From contig CALBET010001011.1 of the NCBI GenBank assembly GCA_937888665.1, forward strand, positions 1 through 6,077: a stretch of 6,077 bases of DNA, in the 5' to 3' direction. Under the pieces are notes generated by a model. It was not told where the DNA came from and made no database searches. It was given only the letters and a program-made list of their open reading frames with translations. A program made the position numbers and the translations under genes. This DNA is from an uncultured Acidobacteriota bacterium (GTDB taxonomy: Bacteria > Acidobacteriota > Vicinamibacteria > Vicinamibacterales > UBA8438). Of the stretch, positions 1-6,077 are shown one piece after another (the stretch's first letter is position 1; each line of letters starts with the position of its first letter).

Positions 1-1
1 A

Positions 2-1033
2 GGGTATCCGGAGGTGTTCCGATTTGGTCTGATGGTAATCGGCGGAGCCGCAGTTGCGTCGGTCTGTCGCGACCGGACGGCTCTGCTGACGGTCGTGTAC
101 GCCTATGCGGTTGCCGCCCTCGCGTTGTCCATCGTGATCATCACGTCGACGCGGGGCCTGTGGTCAGCACCGGTGAGCGGATTCGCCGAAGCCACTCGGT
201 TCCGTCTCGCCGTGTTCTCCGGGGTCGGGTTGGGCGGAGATCTGAATGCCCTTGCCGTGTATGCTGGCCAGGGCGCCGTTGTCGCGCTCGGGTTACTGCC
301 GTCAGCCCGTGGGTGGACCCGCCGCATGGCGCTGGGAACGACAGCGGTGGTGTGTGGTGTCGCGGCATTCTTGCCGATGTCCAGGACCGGGGTCCTTGCA
401 CTTCTGCTGCCGCTGGCGGTGATGGCCCGTGCGCTCGGGTTCACCCGCGTCAAGGTCATGGTACCTGGACTGGTCCTGGTCGCCTCGCTGGCCATCGCGG
501 TGCCCGATGCAGTGTACGAACGGCTCAGTCTTGTGCCCGCGAATGCTACACGAGGAACGTCTGGGGCTTCGGACAATCGGGTCGTGCTCGCCACGGCGGT
601 CGTCCGACACCTTCCCGAGTATCTGCTCGCGGGCGTCGGGGTAGGACAGTACCGGGGCGAATGGGGAGCCACCCATGGGTTTCACATCGAACCGTACGGC
701 GTGCTGGGCACCCACAACTGCTTTGCCGAGCTCACGATCTTCTGGGGCGCGCCGGCACTGATGCTGGCGCTCCTGCTGGTGTGGCAAATGTGGCAATGCG
801 TACCAAAAGCCGCAGCCGCCGATCCCGCCGCGATTGCGCTTATGGGATTGGCCGTGGTGGTGCTCGTGTATTCTTTGTTCACCCATCTGTTCTGGGACAA
901 AACCATCTCCATCGGTCTCGGAACGCTGGTCGCCGCGCGCTTGTGGATTTGGCCATACCGCGCGTCTCACGCCGGCTTCGGGGGCCACATGGGGCCCGGC
1001 GCGCCTCGTGATCCCAGGGAGATCTTGTCGTGA
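2..1033 (+). CDS. O-antigen polymerase/ligase-like membrane protein (Wzy/WaaL type), 5'-partial
   Basis: Probable integral-membrane polymerase or ligase of the Wzy_C/O-antigen ligase superfamily, which acts on undecaprenyl-diphosphate-linked glycans on the outer side of the cytoplasmic membrane. Numbering from the GTG at 14: hydrophobic segments lie near residues 4-16, 22-44, 80-96, 106-120, 124-141, 147-164, 239-260, 272-291 and 298-313. The family signature SRTG occurs at 123-126. A long soluble loop (about 165-235) contains the GVGVGQY motif (207-213) and ends in THNCFAEL (233-240), the HN motif typical of these enzymes just before a membrane helix. The frame is open to the window edge (codons from base 2). 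Only about 80 residues precede the core domain, whereas family members are usually 400 or more residues with several extra N-terminal helices, so I read this as truncated by the window. GTG at 14 has AGGG at 1-4 and cannot be fully excluded as a start. Being next to a Wzz gene favours polymerase over ligase, but sequence alone does not settle it. Confidence 0.8.
   Translation, partial: GYPEVFRFGLMVIGGAAVASVCRDRTALLTVVYAYAVAALALSIVIITSTRGLWSAPVSGFAEATRFRLAVFSGVGLGGDLNALAVYAGQGAVVALGLLPSARGWTRRMALGTTAVVCGVAAFLPMSRTGVLALLLPLAVMARALGFTRVKVMVPGLVLVASLAIAVPDAVYERLSLVPANATRGTSGASDNRVVLATAVVRHLPEYLLAGVGVGQYRGEWGATHGFHIEPYGVLGTHNCFAELTIFWGAPALMLALLLVWQMWQCVPKAAAADPAAIALMGLAVVVLVYSLFTHLFWDKTISIGLGTLVAARLWIWPYRASHAGFGGHMGPGAPRDPREILS
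1016..1021 (+). promoter_or_regulatory. Ribosome binding site of the Wzz-like gene
   Basis: AGGGAG lies inside the end of the polymerase gene, 8 nt before the GTG at 1030. It supports that GTG as the start and the GTGA stop/start overlap. Confidence 0.65.
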
Positions 1034-2166
1034 CGACGACCAGTCAGCCTGATACAGGGAACCAGCATCTCAGACCTGAGTCTCACGCGTCGACGCTTCT
1101 GGTCCCGTACTATCCCGAACGCGAATTGGGGTTGCGTGATTTGTCTCGTGCGATCCGTCGACGACGCGTACTGATCGCGGGGCTCGTGGCGGTGGTGACG
1201 ATCGGGACCGCTCTGGTCGGCGTCGTCAGGCCACGTCGGTACCGGGCGCAATCGGTCCTGCTCCCACCTGGATTCGGGGACGTTCAGGCGCTCAATCTCA
1301 CGTATGGGGGAGATGGGATTCACTCTCTGGCTCCAGACCAAGCCTACGAACGTGTGCTGCTGCACCTCTCGTCGCGGTCCCTGCAGCGGGAGCTCTTCGA
1401 CCGGTTTGAGATTGCCAAGGAGCTGAGGCCGAAGGCGGCCACCGGCGAAGAGGTGCAAGCGGTGTTTGACGGCGAGTTCCGGCCGCATGTCCGTATCGAA
1501 CGGATGCCTGGTGCGGCATCATTGGTCGAGCTCGAGTTTGCCGTCGCACCGGCGCTGCTGGTGACTTGGACAAACGGGCTGGTTCGGGCGGCTGAAAGCG
1601 CCGTGGTCGAGGAGTTTTCGGCTCGGGCTCAACACGCGCTTGAGGCGCGACGTGTGCTCGCCGCCAACTCTATTGGGACAAGCCGCGCAGTGGCTCACAA
1701 GCACCAGACTGATGAGATCGCGCGCCTGCGCGAGGCGGCCTCCATCGCGACCGAGCTGGGAATCAGCGAGCCACAGATCCCCCTGTCTGGGTGGCTCGGC
1801 GCACCCCCTGCCTACATGCGGGGCAGTCGTGTCCTTGAACAGGAGATCCGAGTGTTGACCGAACGGAAAGACTTCGATCCCTTCGCCCCGAATCTTCGCG
1901 AATTGGAAGAACAGCTCTCCGGTCTGAACAACATCGAAATCGACCGCGAGGGTGTTCGAGCGGTCCTGGTCGATCAACCCGCGGCGCTGCCGTTGGCGCT
2001 CACTGGCCCCTCGACCCTACGGCGCGTCGGACTCGCGCTGCTGGCGAGTCTCGCCCTGGGTGTGGCGTTTGCGGTGGTGAGGTATTGGCTCGAGGAGGTC
2101 GACACTCGCGATCTCTACCGGCCGACGGGTACGGCAGACTCTGGTCACGATGAATCGCGCGTGTGA
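1030..2166 (+). CDS. Wzz-type polysaccharide chain-length determinant (PCP family, no kinase domain)
   Basis: A 378-residue polysaccharide co-polymerase, which in this family sets the length of Wzy-made chains from the cytoplasmic membrane. A short cytoplasmic N-terminus (1-46, with basic RRRR at 43-46) leads into TM1 (about 47-66). Then comes RYRAQSVLLPPG (70-81), the usual Wzz sequence after TM1. A mostly helical extracytoplasmic region (about 82-330) follows, containing AYMRGSRVLEQEI (261-273) and the RKDFDPFAPNLRELEEQL block (279-296), close to the Wzz consensus of a Tyr/Gly/Leu helix followed by DPF..P.LR. A Pro-containing stretch (316-328) precedes TM2 (about 332-351), and a short cytoplasmic tail ends at 378. 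No Walker A/B motifs or Tyr-rich tail occur, so it is a Wzz-like rather than a Wzc-like (BY-kinase fusion) protein. The start is GTG with an AGGGAG site 8 nt upstream and a 4-bp overlap with the preceding stop. The last 17 bp overlap the next gene. Confidence 0.88.
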   Translation: MTTTSQPDTGNQHLRPESHASTLLVPYYPERELGLRDLSRAIRRRRVLIAGLVAVVTIGTALVGVVRPRRYRAQSVLLPPGFGDVQALNLTYGGDGIHSLAPDQAYERVLLHLSSRSLQRELFDRFEIAKELRPKAATGEEVQAVFDGEFRPHVRIERMPGAASLVELEFAVAPALLVTWTNGLVRAAESAVVEEFSARAQHALEARRVLAANSIGTSRAVAHKHQTDEIARLREAASIATELGISEPQIPLSGWLGAPPAYMRGSRVLEQEIRVLTERKDFDPFAPNLRELEEQLSGLNNIEIDREGVRAVLVDQPAALPLALTGPSTLRRVGLALLASLALGVAFAVVRYWLEEVDTRDLYRPTGTADSGHDESRV

Positions 2167-2872
2167 GCTGGTCGTCTGTGCCGCCTGCCTCCCGTTCGCC
2201 GTGGTCGTCGGTGCGGTCGCGGCCGTCATGCTTCGGCTGGCTTCAGATGGGCCGGTGTTTTTTGTTCAAATTCGTGTTGGCCGAGGCGGGAAGTTGTTTC
2301 GGCTCTTCAAGTTGCGAACCATGGTGTCCGGGCCAGAGGCTGAGCGATCATCGCTGACCGTGGCCGGTGATTCACGGCTGAGCCGTAGTGGCCGCGTGAT
2401 TCACCGACTAGGTATCGACGAGCTTCCCCAACTGTGGAATGTGCTGCGTGGCGACATGAGCCTTATCGGCCCACGCCCAGAGGTCCCGGAATTCGTGGAT
2501 CAGTCCAGACCGGCCTGGCGGGAAATCCTGTCGGTCCGACCCGGGTTGACCGACGCGGCATCGGTCGCGTTCTTCCGTGCCGAGCGCACGCTTCTGGCCC
2601 GGTCCCGAGATCGCCGTCGCGCGTACGTCGAAGCGATACTGCCCGCCAAGCTGGAGCTCTCGCGTAAGGCGCTCCGCCGCCGTTCAGTCGCGTCCGATGT
2701 CGTCGTCGTCGGTCAGACGCTCGCCATGCTCACCGCGGTGGGCCGCCGTAGAGAGCATCCAGCGGTCGCGGCCGCGAGCGCAGCGATCGACTGCATGGAC
2801 GGGGAGGTGAGCCACGCCGTCGAATCACGCAGAGGCAGCGGTCTGGCCGGACAGGGCGCGAGCGACTTGTGA
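2150..2872 (+). CDS. Undecaprenyl-phosphate sugar phosphotransferase (minimal monotopic phosphoglycosyl transferase)
   Basis: A 240-residue bacterial sugar transferase (PglC/WbaP catalytic-domain type). It would transfer a sugar-1-phosphate from a nucleotide sugar to undecaprenyl phosphate at the inner membrane face, the first step of repeat-unit synthesis. The N-terminal hydrophobic segment (about 7-29) carries a Pro at 15, in the place of the helix-breaking Pro of the re-entrant membrane helix. Conserved blocks follow in order: DGPVFFVQIRVGRGGKLF (33-50), FKLRTM (53-58), the catalytic Asp-Glu dyad as D90-E91 in IDELPQLWNVLRGDMSLIGP, and GPRPE (107-111). RPGLTD (130-135) also fits the family. 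It lacks the N-terminal multi-helix and CoA-binding-like part of WbaP, so it is the short form. An Arg-rich stretch (150-180) and a tail after about 195 show little I recognise. The ATG at 2150 gives the expected family N-terminus (NRACELVV); no ATG, GTG or TTG precedes it closely in frame. No clear Shine-Dalgarno site is seen, so translation probably couples to the Wzz gene. The sugar specificity cannot be read from the sequence. Confidence 0.9.
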   Translation: MNRACELVVCAACLPFAVVVGAVAAVMLRLASDGPVFFVQIRVGRGGKLFRLFKLRTMVSGPEAERSSLTVAGDSRLSRSGRVIHRLGIDELPQLWNVLRGDMSLIGPRPEVPEFVDQSRPAWREILSVRPGLTDAASVAFFRAERTLLARSRDRRRAYVEAILPAKLELSRKALRRRSVASDVVVVGQTLAMLTAVGRRREHPAVAAASAAIDCMDGEVSHAVESRRGSGLAGQGASDL

Positions 2873-4077
2873 CGGCAGACGGCAACGGCGATCGAACCGG
2901 GCGACCAACCCGGGTGCTCTTGGTATCGCCGAGTCCCCCGGCGACTGGTGGGATTGCCACCTGGACCTCTATCCTGCTTCGGGAAGTGAGTCGGCGGTCG
3001 GATGTGCTCGTGCGACACGCGGACATGGCACCAGATCCGCAGATCCAGGGCGGCATCGGGCCGGTGCCGCGGGTCGTGGTCCGATCCGTGCAGTCTGGAC
3101 GCGATCTGTTCAATGTGGCCCGTGGCCTTGTGTCGTTCCGTCCCCACGTCCTCCACGTCACGACGTCTGGAGGGCTCGGCGCAGTCCGGGATATCCCCAT
3201 GATGAGCCTGGCGCGTCTGTCGCGGGCGGCCGGGGTGCTCGACTTCCATGTATCGCGAGTCGGCGCCCGTCAACCCAATCCCCCTTGGCGCTTGCGGCAT
3301 GAGAGACGGGCGATCGCGTTAGCGACAGGTGTCCGTGTCCTCGACCGCGCGAGCTATCGACAGCTGCAGGGAACGACAGGACGCACCCGGCTGTGGCAAC
3401 TCCCCAACATGATCGACGTGGACCGTGTCGACAAGTCGGTGGCGGTCGGGCCGTCTCCGCGGCCGACGGGTGGCAACCCCGGCGCCATCCAGGTCGTGTT
3501 CGTGGGCCGGGTCGTTCGTGACAAAGGCGTGCTGGAGTTGGCCGAGGCGTGTGGCCAGATCGAAGGGGTGACTCTGGAGTATGTCGGACCGGTCACCGAG
3601 GAGATGGCCCGCGAGCTCGATCACATCGGTCGCCGGTGCCGCGCCGGCCGGTGGCTCCGGGTGTTGGGCGATGTCGATCACCGTTCCGCCCTCCTGCGCA
3701 TTGTGTCGAGCAACCTGCTGGCGCTACCCAGCCGGGCCGAAGCGTTTCCCTATGTCGTGCTGGAAGCGATGGCGCTCAGCAGACCCGTGGTGACGACAGA
3801 CGCCGGCGCCATGCCCGAGATGATCGACGCGGCCGGCGCGGATCCGTGTGGGCTGAGCGTGCCAACCGGAGATCTGCGGGCGCTGCGGGGTGCGATCGCC
3901 GGCTTGGCGTGTGACGCCACGCGGCGGCAGGACCTGGGCGCCGCCGGGCGGCGCCGGGTCATGCAGCGTTACTCCGCCGGGACGGTGGTCCCGCTGATCG
4001 CGGAGATGTGGCAGGAGGTGGCGGCGTCTGCACGACGCCAGCGCACCCCCGAGATCGAGGGGGGGGGCATCCGATGA
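2869..4077 (+). CDS. GT4-family glycosyltransferase
   Basis: A 402-residue GT-B-fold retaining glycosyltransferase, expected to be cytoplasmic or peripheral to the membrane and to add a sugar to the growing lipid-linked unit. The N-terminal domain opens with beta-strand RVLLVSPSPPATGG (15-28), where the GG loop is the usual acceptor/donor-site glycine pair, and includes HVLHVTTSGGLGAVRD (93-108). The C-terminal Rossmann domain starts at about 208 (QVVFVGRVVRDKG, 208-220), where the GR..DKG Arg/Lys pair typically contacts the donor diphosphate. It carries the EX7E motif EAFPYVVLE (E291, E299), followed by AMALSRPVV and DAGAMPEMI (311-319), all GT4 hallmarks. Length is normal for the family. 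The GTG start overlaps the preceding stop as GTGA; the only nearby Shine-Dalgarno-like AGGG (2853-2856) is weak and distant, so re-initiation is likely. The 3' end runs through a nine-G tract, coding for the terminal EGGGIR. Donor and acceptor are unknown. Confidence 0.9.
   Translation: MTADGNGDRTGRPTRVLLVSPSPPATGGIATWTSILLREVSRRSDVLVRHADMAPDPQIQGGIGPVPRVVVRSVQSGRDLFNVARGLVSFRPHVLHVTTSGGLGAVRDIPMMSLARLSRAAGVLDFHVSRVGARQPNPPWRLRHERRAIALATGVRVLDRASYRQLQGTTGRTRLWQLPNMIDVDRVDKSVAVGPSPRPTGGNPGAIQVVFVGRVVRDKGVLELAEACGQIEGVTLEYVGPVTEEMARELDHIGRRCRAGRWLRVLGDVDHRSALLRIVSSNLLALPSRAEAFPYVVLEAMALSRPVVTTDAGAMPEMIDAAGADPCGLSVPTGDLRALRGAIAGLACDATRRQDLGAAGRRRVMQRYSAGTVVPLIAEMWQEVAASARRQRTPEIEGGGIR
4059..4067 (+). 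repeat. Homopolymeric G9 tract at the GT4/SDR junction
   Basis: Nine consecutive G residues lie inside the last codons of the GT4 gene and end 6 nt before the ATG at 4074, so they also sit where the SDR gene's Shine-Dalgarno site would be (GAGG begins at 4057). Adding one G would put the GT4 frame in phase with the SDR ATG and fuse the two proteins. Losing one G would give the GT4 an altered tail ending at TGA 4137-4139. Whether the tract varies is not visible from one sequence. Confidence 0.75.
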
Positions 4078-5054
4078 ACAGAATTCTGGTGACGGGGGGG
4101 CGGGGTTTCATTGGGACACGGCTCACGCATGAGCTGCGATCCCGGGGGCACGACGTCTGGACGTGTGACCTCCTGGCCGGTGACGACCCCCAGCACGTCA
4201 GGGCCGATGTGACGGCCTATGAGCAGTTAGACGGACTCGTCCGGCGGAGCCACTTCGACTATGTGTATCATCTCGCCGCCGAGTACGGTCGGCAGAACGG
4301 CGAGGATCATTACGCGAATCTCTGGCGCACGCTGGCCATCGGTACGAAGCACCTGCTTTGTCTGCAGGAGCGCCACCGGTATCGGATGGTGTATTTCTCG
4401 AGCGCCGAGGTCTACGGTGATTATGACGGGGTGATGACCGAAGATGTGATGGAGCGGGTTCCGATCAGGCAGATGAACGACTACGCCATCGCGAAATGGG
4501 CGGGGGAGCAGCAGTGCCTGAACAGCGCGGACAAATTCGGTACCGAGATCGTACGGGTGCGACCGGTCGGCTGTTACGGTCCGGGCGAACCTTATCATCC
4601 CCACCGTGGCGTGATTCCGGTGTTCGTGTACCGGGCATTGACTGATCGATCGCTGACGGTCCACCAGGGACATACCCGGGTCTTCGACTACGTGGATGAC
4701 ACCTGCCGAACGTTTGCGAACATCGTCGATGGCTTCAAGCCGGGAGAGGTCTACAACGTAGCCGGCCCTCAGGAGTGGGCCATCGGGACTGCGCCGTTGG
4801 CTGAGCTGGTGGTGGAGCTCACGGGAGCAAGCCCCGGTCTCTTGGAGTACCAACAGCAGGAGGCATTCACGACCCGCATCAAGATCGTGGACTCCTCAAA
4901 GGCGGAACGGGACCTCGGCCACGCACCGACGGTCGATCTGAGAGACGGCTTGGTCCGCTACATCGCCTGGATGCGGCGGCGGTACCGGGCAACGAGTGCG
5001 GTCGAAGGGGACCTCTTTGATGGGACCGTGGCCAACCGGGAGGGCCAGCCCTGA
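4074..5054 (+). CDS. NAD-dependent sugar epimerase/dehydratase (extended SDR family)
   Basis: A 326-residue extended short-chain dehydrogenase/reductase, likely acting on a nucleotide-activated sugar to supply a donor for this pathway. Visible features: the N-terminal Rossmann motif TGGRGFIG (7-14, GxxGxxG); an acidic residue at the end of beta-2 (D32), which suggests NAD(H) preference; D45 in RADV, as in the adenine-contacting DV of the family; HLAAEYG (66-72); SSAEVYG (109-115) with the catalytic Ser; and the YxxxK pair Y137/K141. Further blocks are RVRPVGCYGPGE (161-172), RVFDYVDD (202-209) and GEVYNVAG (224-231), matching the substrate-binding half of epimerase/decarboxylase proteins. ATG 4074 is chosen because it begins exactly at the first beta-strand (MNRILVTGG) and overlaps the previous stop as ATGA; an in-frame ATG at 4008 would add 22 Gly/Pro-rich residues of no family character. 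The exact reaction (4-epimerase, decarboxylase or 4,6-dehydratase) cannot be decided from the sequence. Confidence 0.9.
   Translation: MNRILVTGGRGFIGTRLTHELRSRGHDVWTCDLLAGDDPQHVRADVTAYEQLDGLVRRSHFDYVYHLAAEYGRQNGEDHYANLWRTLAIGTKHLLCLQERHRYRMVYFSSAEVYGDYDGVMTEDVMERVPIRQMNDYAIAKWAGEQQCLNSADKFGTEIVRVRPVGCYGPGEPYHPHRGVIPVFVYRALTDRSLTVHQGHTRVFDYVDDTCRTFANIVDGFKPGEVYNVAGPQEWAIGTAPLAELVVELTGASPGLLEYQQQEAFTTRIKIVDSSKAERDLGHAPTVDLRDGLVRYIAWMRRRYRATSAVEGDLFDGTVANREGQP
5038..5044 (+). promoter_or_regulatory. Ribosome binding site supporting a CTG start
   Basis: GGGAGGG lies 6 nt before CTG 5051, an ideal spacing. It is 21 nt from the alternative GTG at 5066, too far for efficient use, so it favours the CTG. 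Confidence 0.6.
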
Positions 5055-6073
5055 ACCTGACCATCGTGTCGGTCGGGTATCCCCCTGAGGCCATCACGGC
5101 CGCTGCGCTGGCCAGTGACGTGGCCTCGGAGATGGCCGCGAGAGGCCACTCGGTGACCGTGCTCGCCCCGTTCCCGAATCGGCCTCAAGGCAGGGTCTTG
5201 GGTGGATATCGGCGGCGGTTACGAAGCGTCGACGACACCGGACCCTGTCGTGTCGTGCGGGTATGGCACACACTCTCGCGTCGACCGAGTGTGGCCTCGC
5301 GATTGGCCGAGAACATCTCGTTCGGGATATCTTCATCCCTTGAGCTGCTACGACTGTCGCGACCGGATGTCGTCCTTCTCAACACATGGCCTCTCGGCGC
5401 CCAATGGATCACAACCCTGGTCTTGTCGCAGTGGAGGGTGCCGTTCGTGTGCGCGGTCAAGGACCTGTATCCCGAGTCGGCTTGGCAGCATGTCAGATTG
5501 ATCCGGCATCGGGGCGTCGCGGCGTTGCTTCAGATGGTTGATCGGGCGGTCTATAGACGTAGTACGGTCGTGGCTCCAATCAACGAGGTCATGAGACAGG
5601 CCATCGTGGCGACTCGTCGAATCGACCCGGCAAAGGTGCGCGTCATGCCGGACTGGACCAGTACCGAAGGCGATTCCCCAGGACCGGGGGCGGCCCTCGC
5701 GGTGCGACGCGAGCTCGGGCTGCCTGCAGACTGCTTCGTTGCCATGTTTGCGGGAAGCATGTCCCACACCGCGGGGCTCGACGCGTATCCAGATGTTGCG
5801 GAGCGGTTACGGGCACGTCGTGACATCCGCATCGTGCTGGTCGGCGATGGAAACATGCGCGAACGGCTGCTGGAGGAGGCACATCGCCGGTCTCTGACAA
5901 ATCTTCGAATAGTGCATCCACTTCGGCCTCAGGATGTGCCCAGGGTCCAGTCTGCTGCCGATGTACTCTTGCTGAGTCTGCTGCCCGCGTCCGCCCTCCA
6001 CACGACGCCCTCGAAGCTGCTCGCGTACATGCGGTCAGAACGTTCTCTCTTTATCTCTCTATGCATTTTATAG
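5051..6073 (+). CDS. GT4-family glycosyltransferase, WbuB/WcaI-like, C-terminally truncated; probable CTG start
   Basis: A retaining GT-B glycosyltransferase, 340 residues from CTG 5051. With that start the N-terminus reads MNLTIVSVGYPPE, the complete first beta-strand plus YPPE loop usual in this family; GTG 5066 would cut the strand. CTG overlaps the SDR stop as CTGA and follows GGGAGGG by 6 nt. Other visible blocks: RGHSVTVLAPFP (31-42), VKDLYPESAW (136-145), VRVMPDWTS (196-204), FAGSMSH (233-239), the donor-site VGDGN (264-268), and TPSKLLAYM (319-327). These follow the order in WbuB/WcaI-like GT4 enzymes, many of which transfer deoxy- or amino-sugars; the substrate here is unknown. Family members usually run about 60-80 residues past the PSK motif. 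Here the frame ends in SLFISLCIL and TAG at 6071-6073, within an AT-rich tail at the window edge. The gene is therefore incomplete, either truncated for real or affected by poor sequence at a contig end. Confidence 0.82.
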   Translation: MNLTIVSVGYPPEAITAAALASDVASEMAARGHSVTVLAPFPNRPQGRVLGGYRRRLRSVDDTGPCRVVRVWHTLSRRPSVASRLAENISFGISSSLELLRLSRPDVVLLNTWPLGAQWITTLVLSQWRVPFVCAVKDLYPESAWQHVRLIRHRGVAALLQMVDRAVYRRSTVVAPINEVMRQAIVATRRIDPAKVRVMPDWTSTEGDSPGPGAALAVRRELGLPADCFVAMFAGSMSHTAGLDAYPDVAERLRARRDIRIVLVGDGNMRERLLEEAHRRSLTNLRIVHPLRPQDVPRVQSAADVLLLSLLPASALHTTPSKLLAYMRSERSLFISLCIL

Positions 6074-6077
6074 TTCA
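6041..6077. other. AT-rich, pyrimidine-repeat tail at the right edge
   Basis: The last 37 bases are about one-third G+C, against roughly 60-65% in the rest of the window. They contain TCTCTCT twice (6044-6050 and 6054-6060), then the palindrome ATGCAT (6061-6066), and end the glycosyltransferase frame with TAG. No inverted repeat, tRNA or terminator is recognised. It could be low-quality or chimeric sequence at a contig end, or the start of inserted foreign DNA. Confidence 0.5.

Noticed and set aside
14..16. GTG as the true start of the first gene
   Set aside because: The frame is open to the window edge and the N-terminal helices expected of the family are missing, so an upstream start is more likely, although AGGG at 1-4 leaves some doubt.
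103..672. 189-codon open frame on the - strand inside the polymerase gene
   Set aside because: It is antisense to a well-supported membrane protein, rich in Arg, Thr, Ser and Pro without any domain pattern, and typical of a shadow frame in GC-rich DNA.
160..1011. 283-codon open frame on the + strand overlapping the polymerase gene
   Set aside because: Its product is Arg/Gly/Trp-rich with no membrane segments or motifs, whereas the overlapping frame has clear helices and the SRTG and HN motifs.
2092..2098. GAGGAGG, a perfect Shine-Dalgarno-like string near the end of the Wzz gene
   Set aside because: It is 51 nt before the phosphoglycosyl transferase ATG, with no usable start codon at proper spacing in that frame; it simply encodes Glu-Glu-Val after TM2.
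2698..2710. GTCGTCGTCG triplet repeat as a possible variable repeat
   Set aside because: It is only a few units long and codes for a run of Val in the phosphoglycosyl transferase; ordinary codon bias explains it.
4008..4073. Upstream in-frame ATG for the SDR gene
   Set aside because: It adds 22 Gly/Pro-rich residues before the family N-terminus and lies deep inside the GT4 gene; ATG 4074 starts at the first beta-strand and forms an ATGA overlap.
1..6077. CRISPR arrays, tRNA/rRNA genes, insertion-sequence ends, terminators or internal promoters
   Set aside because: I found no regularly spaced repeats, RNA gene folds, terminal inverted repeats or hairpin-plus-T-run structures; coding frames fill essentially the whole window.

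Overview
The window is a compact slice of a bacterial surface-polysaccharide (O-antigen, capsule or exopolysaccharide) biosynthesis operon. All six genes lie on the + strand. By eye the DNA is about 60-65% G+C, with GTG and probably CTG starts beside ATG, and long antisense shadow frames typical of GC-rich coding DNA. This suggests a high-GC bacterium. No rRNA, tRNA or lineage marker is present, so I do not assign a phylum.

Layout from left to right: (1) the C-terminal part of a Wzy/WaaL-type O-antigen polymerase or ligase, cut by the left edge (2-1033). (2) A Wzz-type chain-length determinant without a kinase domain (1030-2166). (3) A minimal monotopic phosphoglycosyl transferase that would start the repeat unit on undecaprenyl phosphate (2150-2872). 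(4) A GT4 glycosyltransferase with a clear EX7E motif (2869-4077). (5) An extended-SDR NAD-dependent sugar epimerase/dehydratase (4074-5054). (6) A second GT4 glycosyltransferase of the WbuB/WcaI-like type, whose C-terminus breaks off near the right edge (5051-6073).

Every junction overlaps: GTGA at 1030-1033, 17 bp at 2150-2166, GTGA at 2869-2872, ATGA at 4074-4077 and, in my reading, CTGA at 5051-5054. There is no intergenic space, internal promoter or terminator, so the genes are probably co-transcribed and translationally coupled. Together they would supply a modified nucleotide sugar (SDR), load the first sugar-phosphate on the lipid carrier (phosphoglycosyl transferase), extend the unit (two GT4 enzymes), polymerise it (Wzy-like) and set chain length (Wzz). 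No Wzx flippase, export channel or further transferase is visible here; they would lie outside.

The gene set is ordinary for a polysaccharide locus and I see no novel system. The points worth a second look are a probable CTG start, a nine-G tract where one added base would fuse the GT4 and SDR genes, and an abrupt AT-rich pyrimidine tail at the right edge that ends the last gene early.
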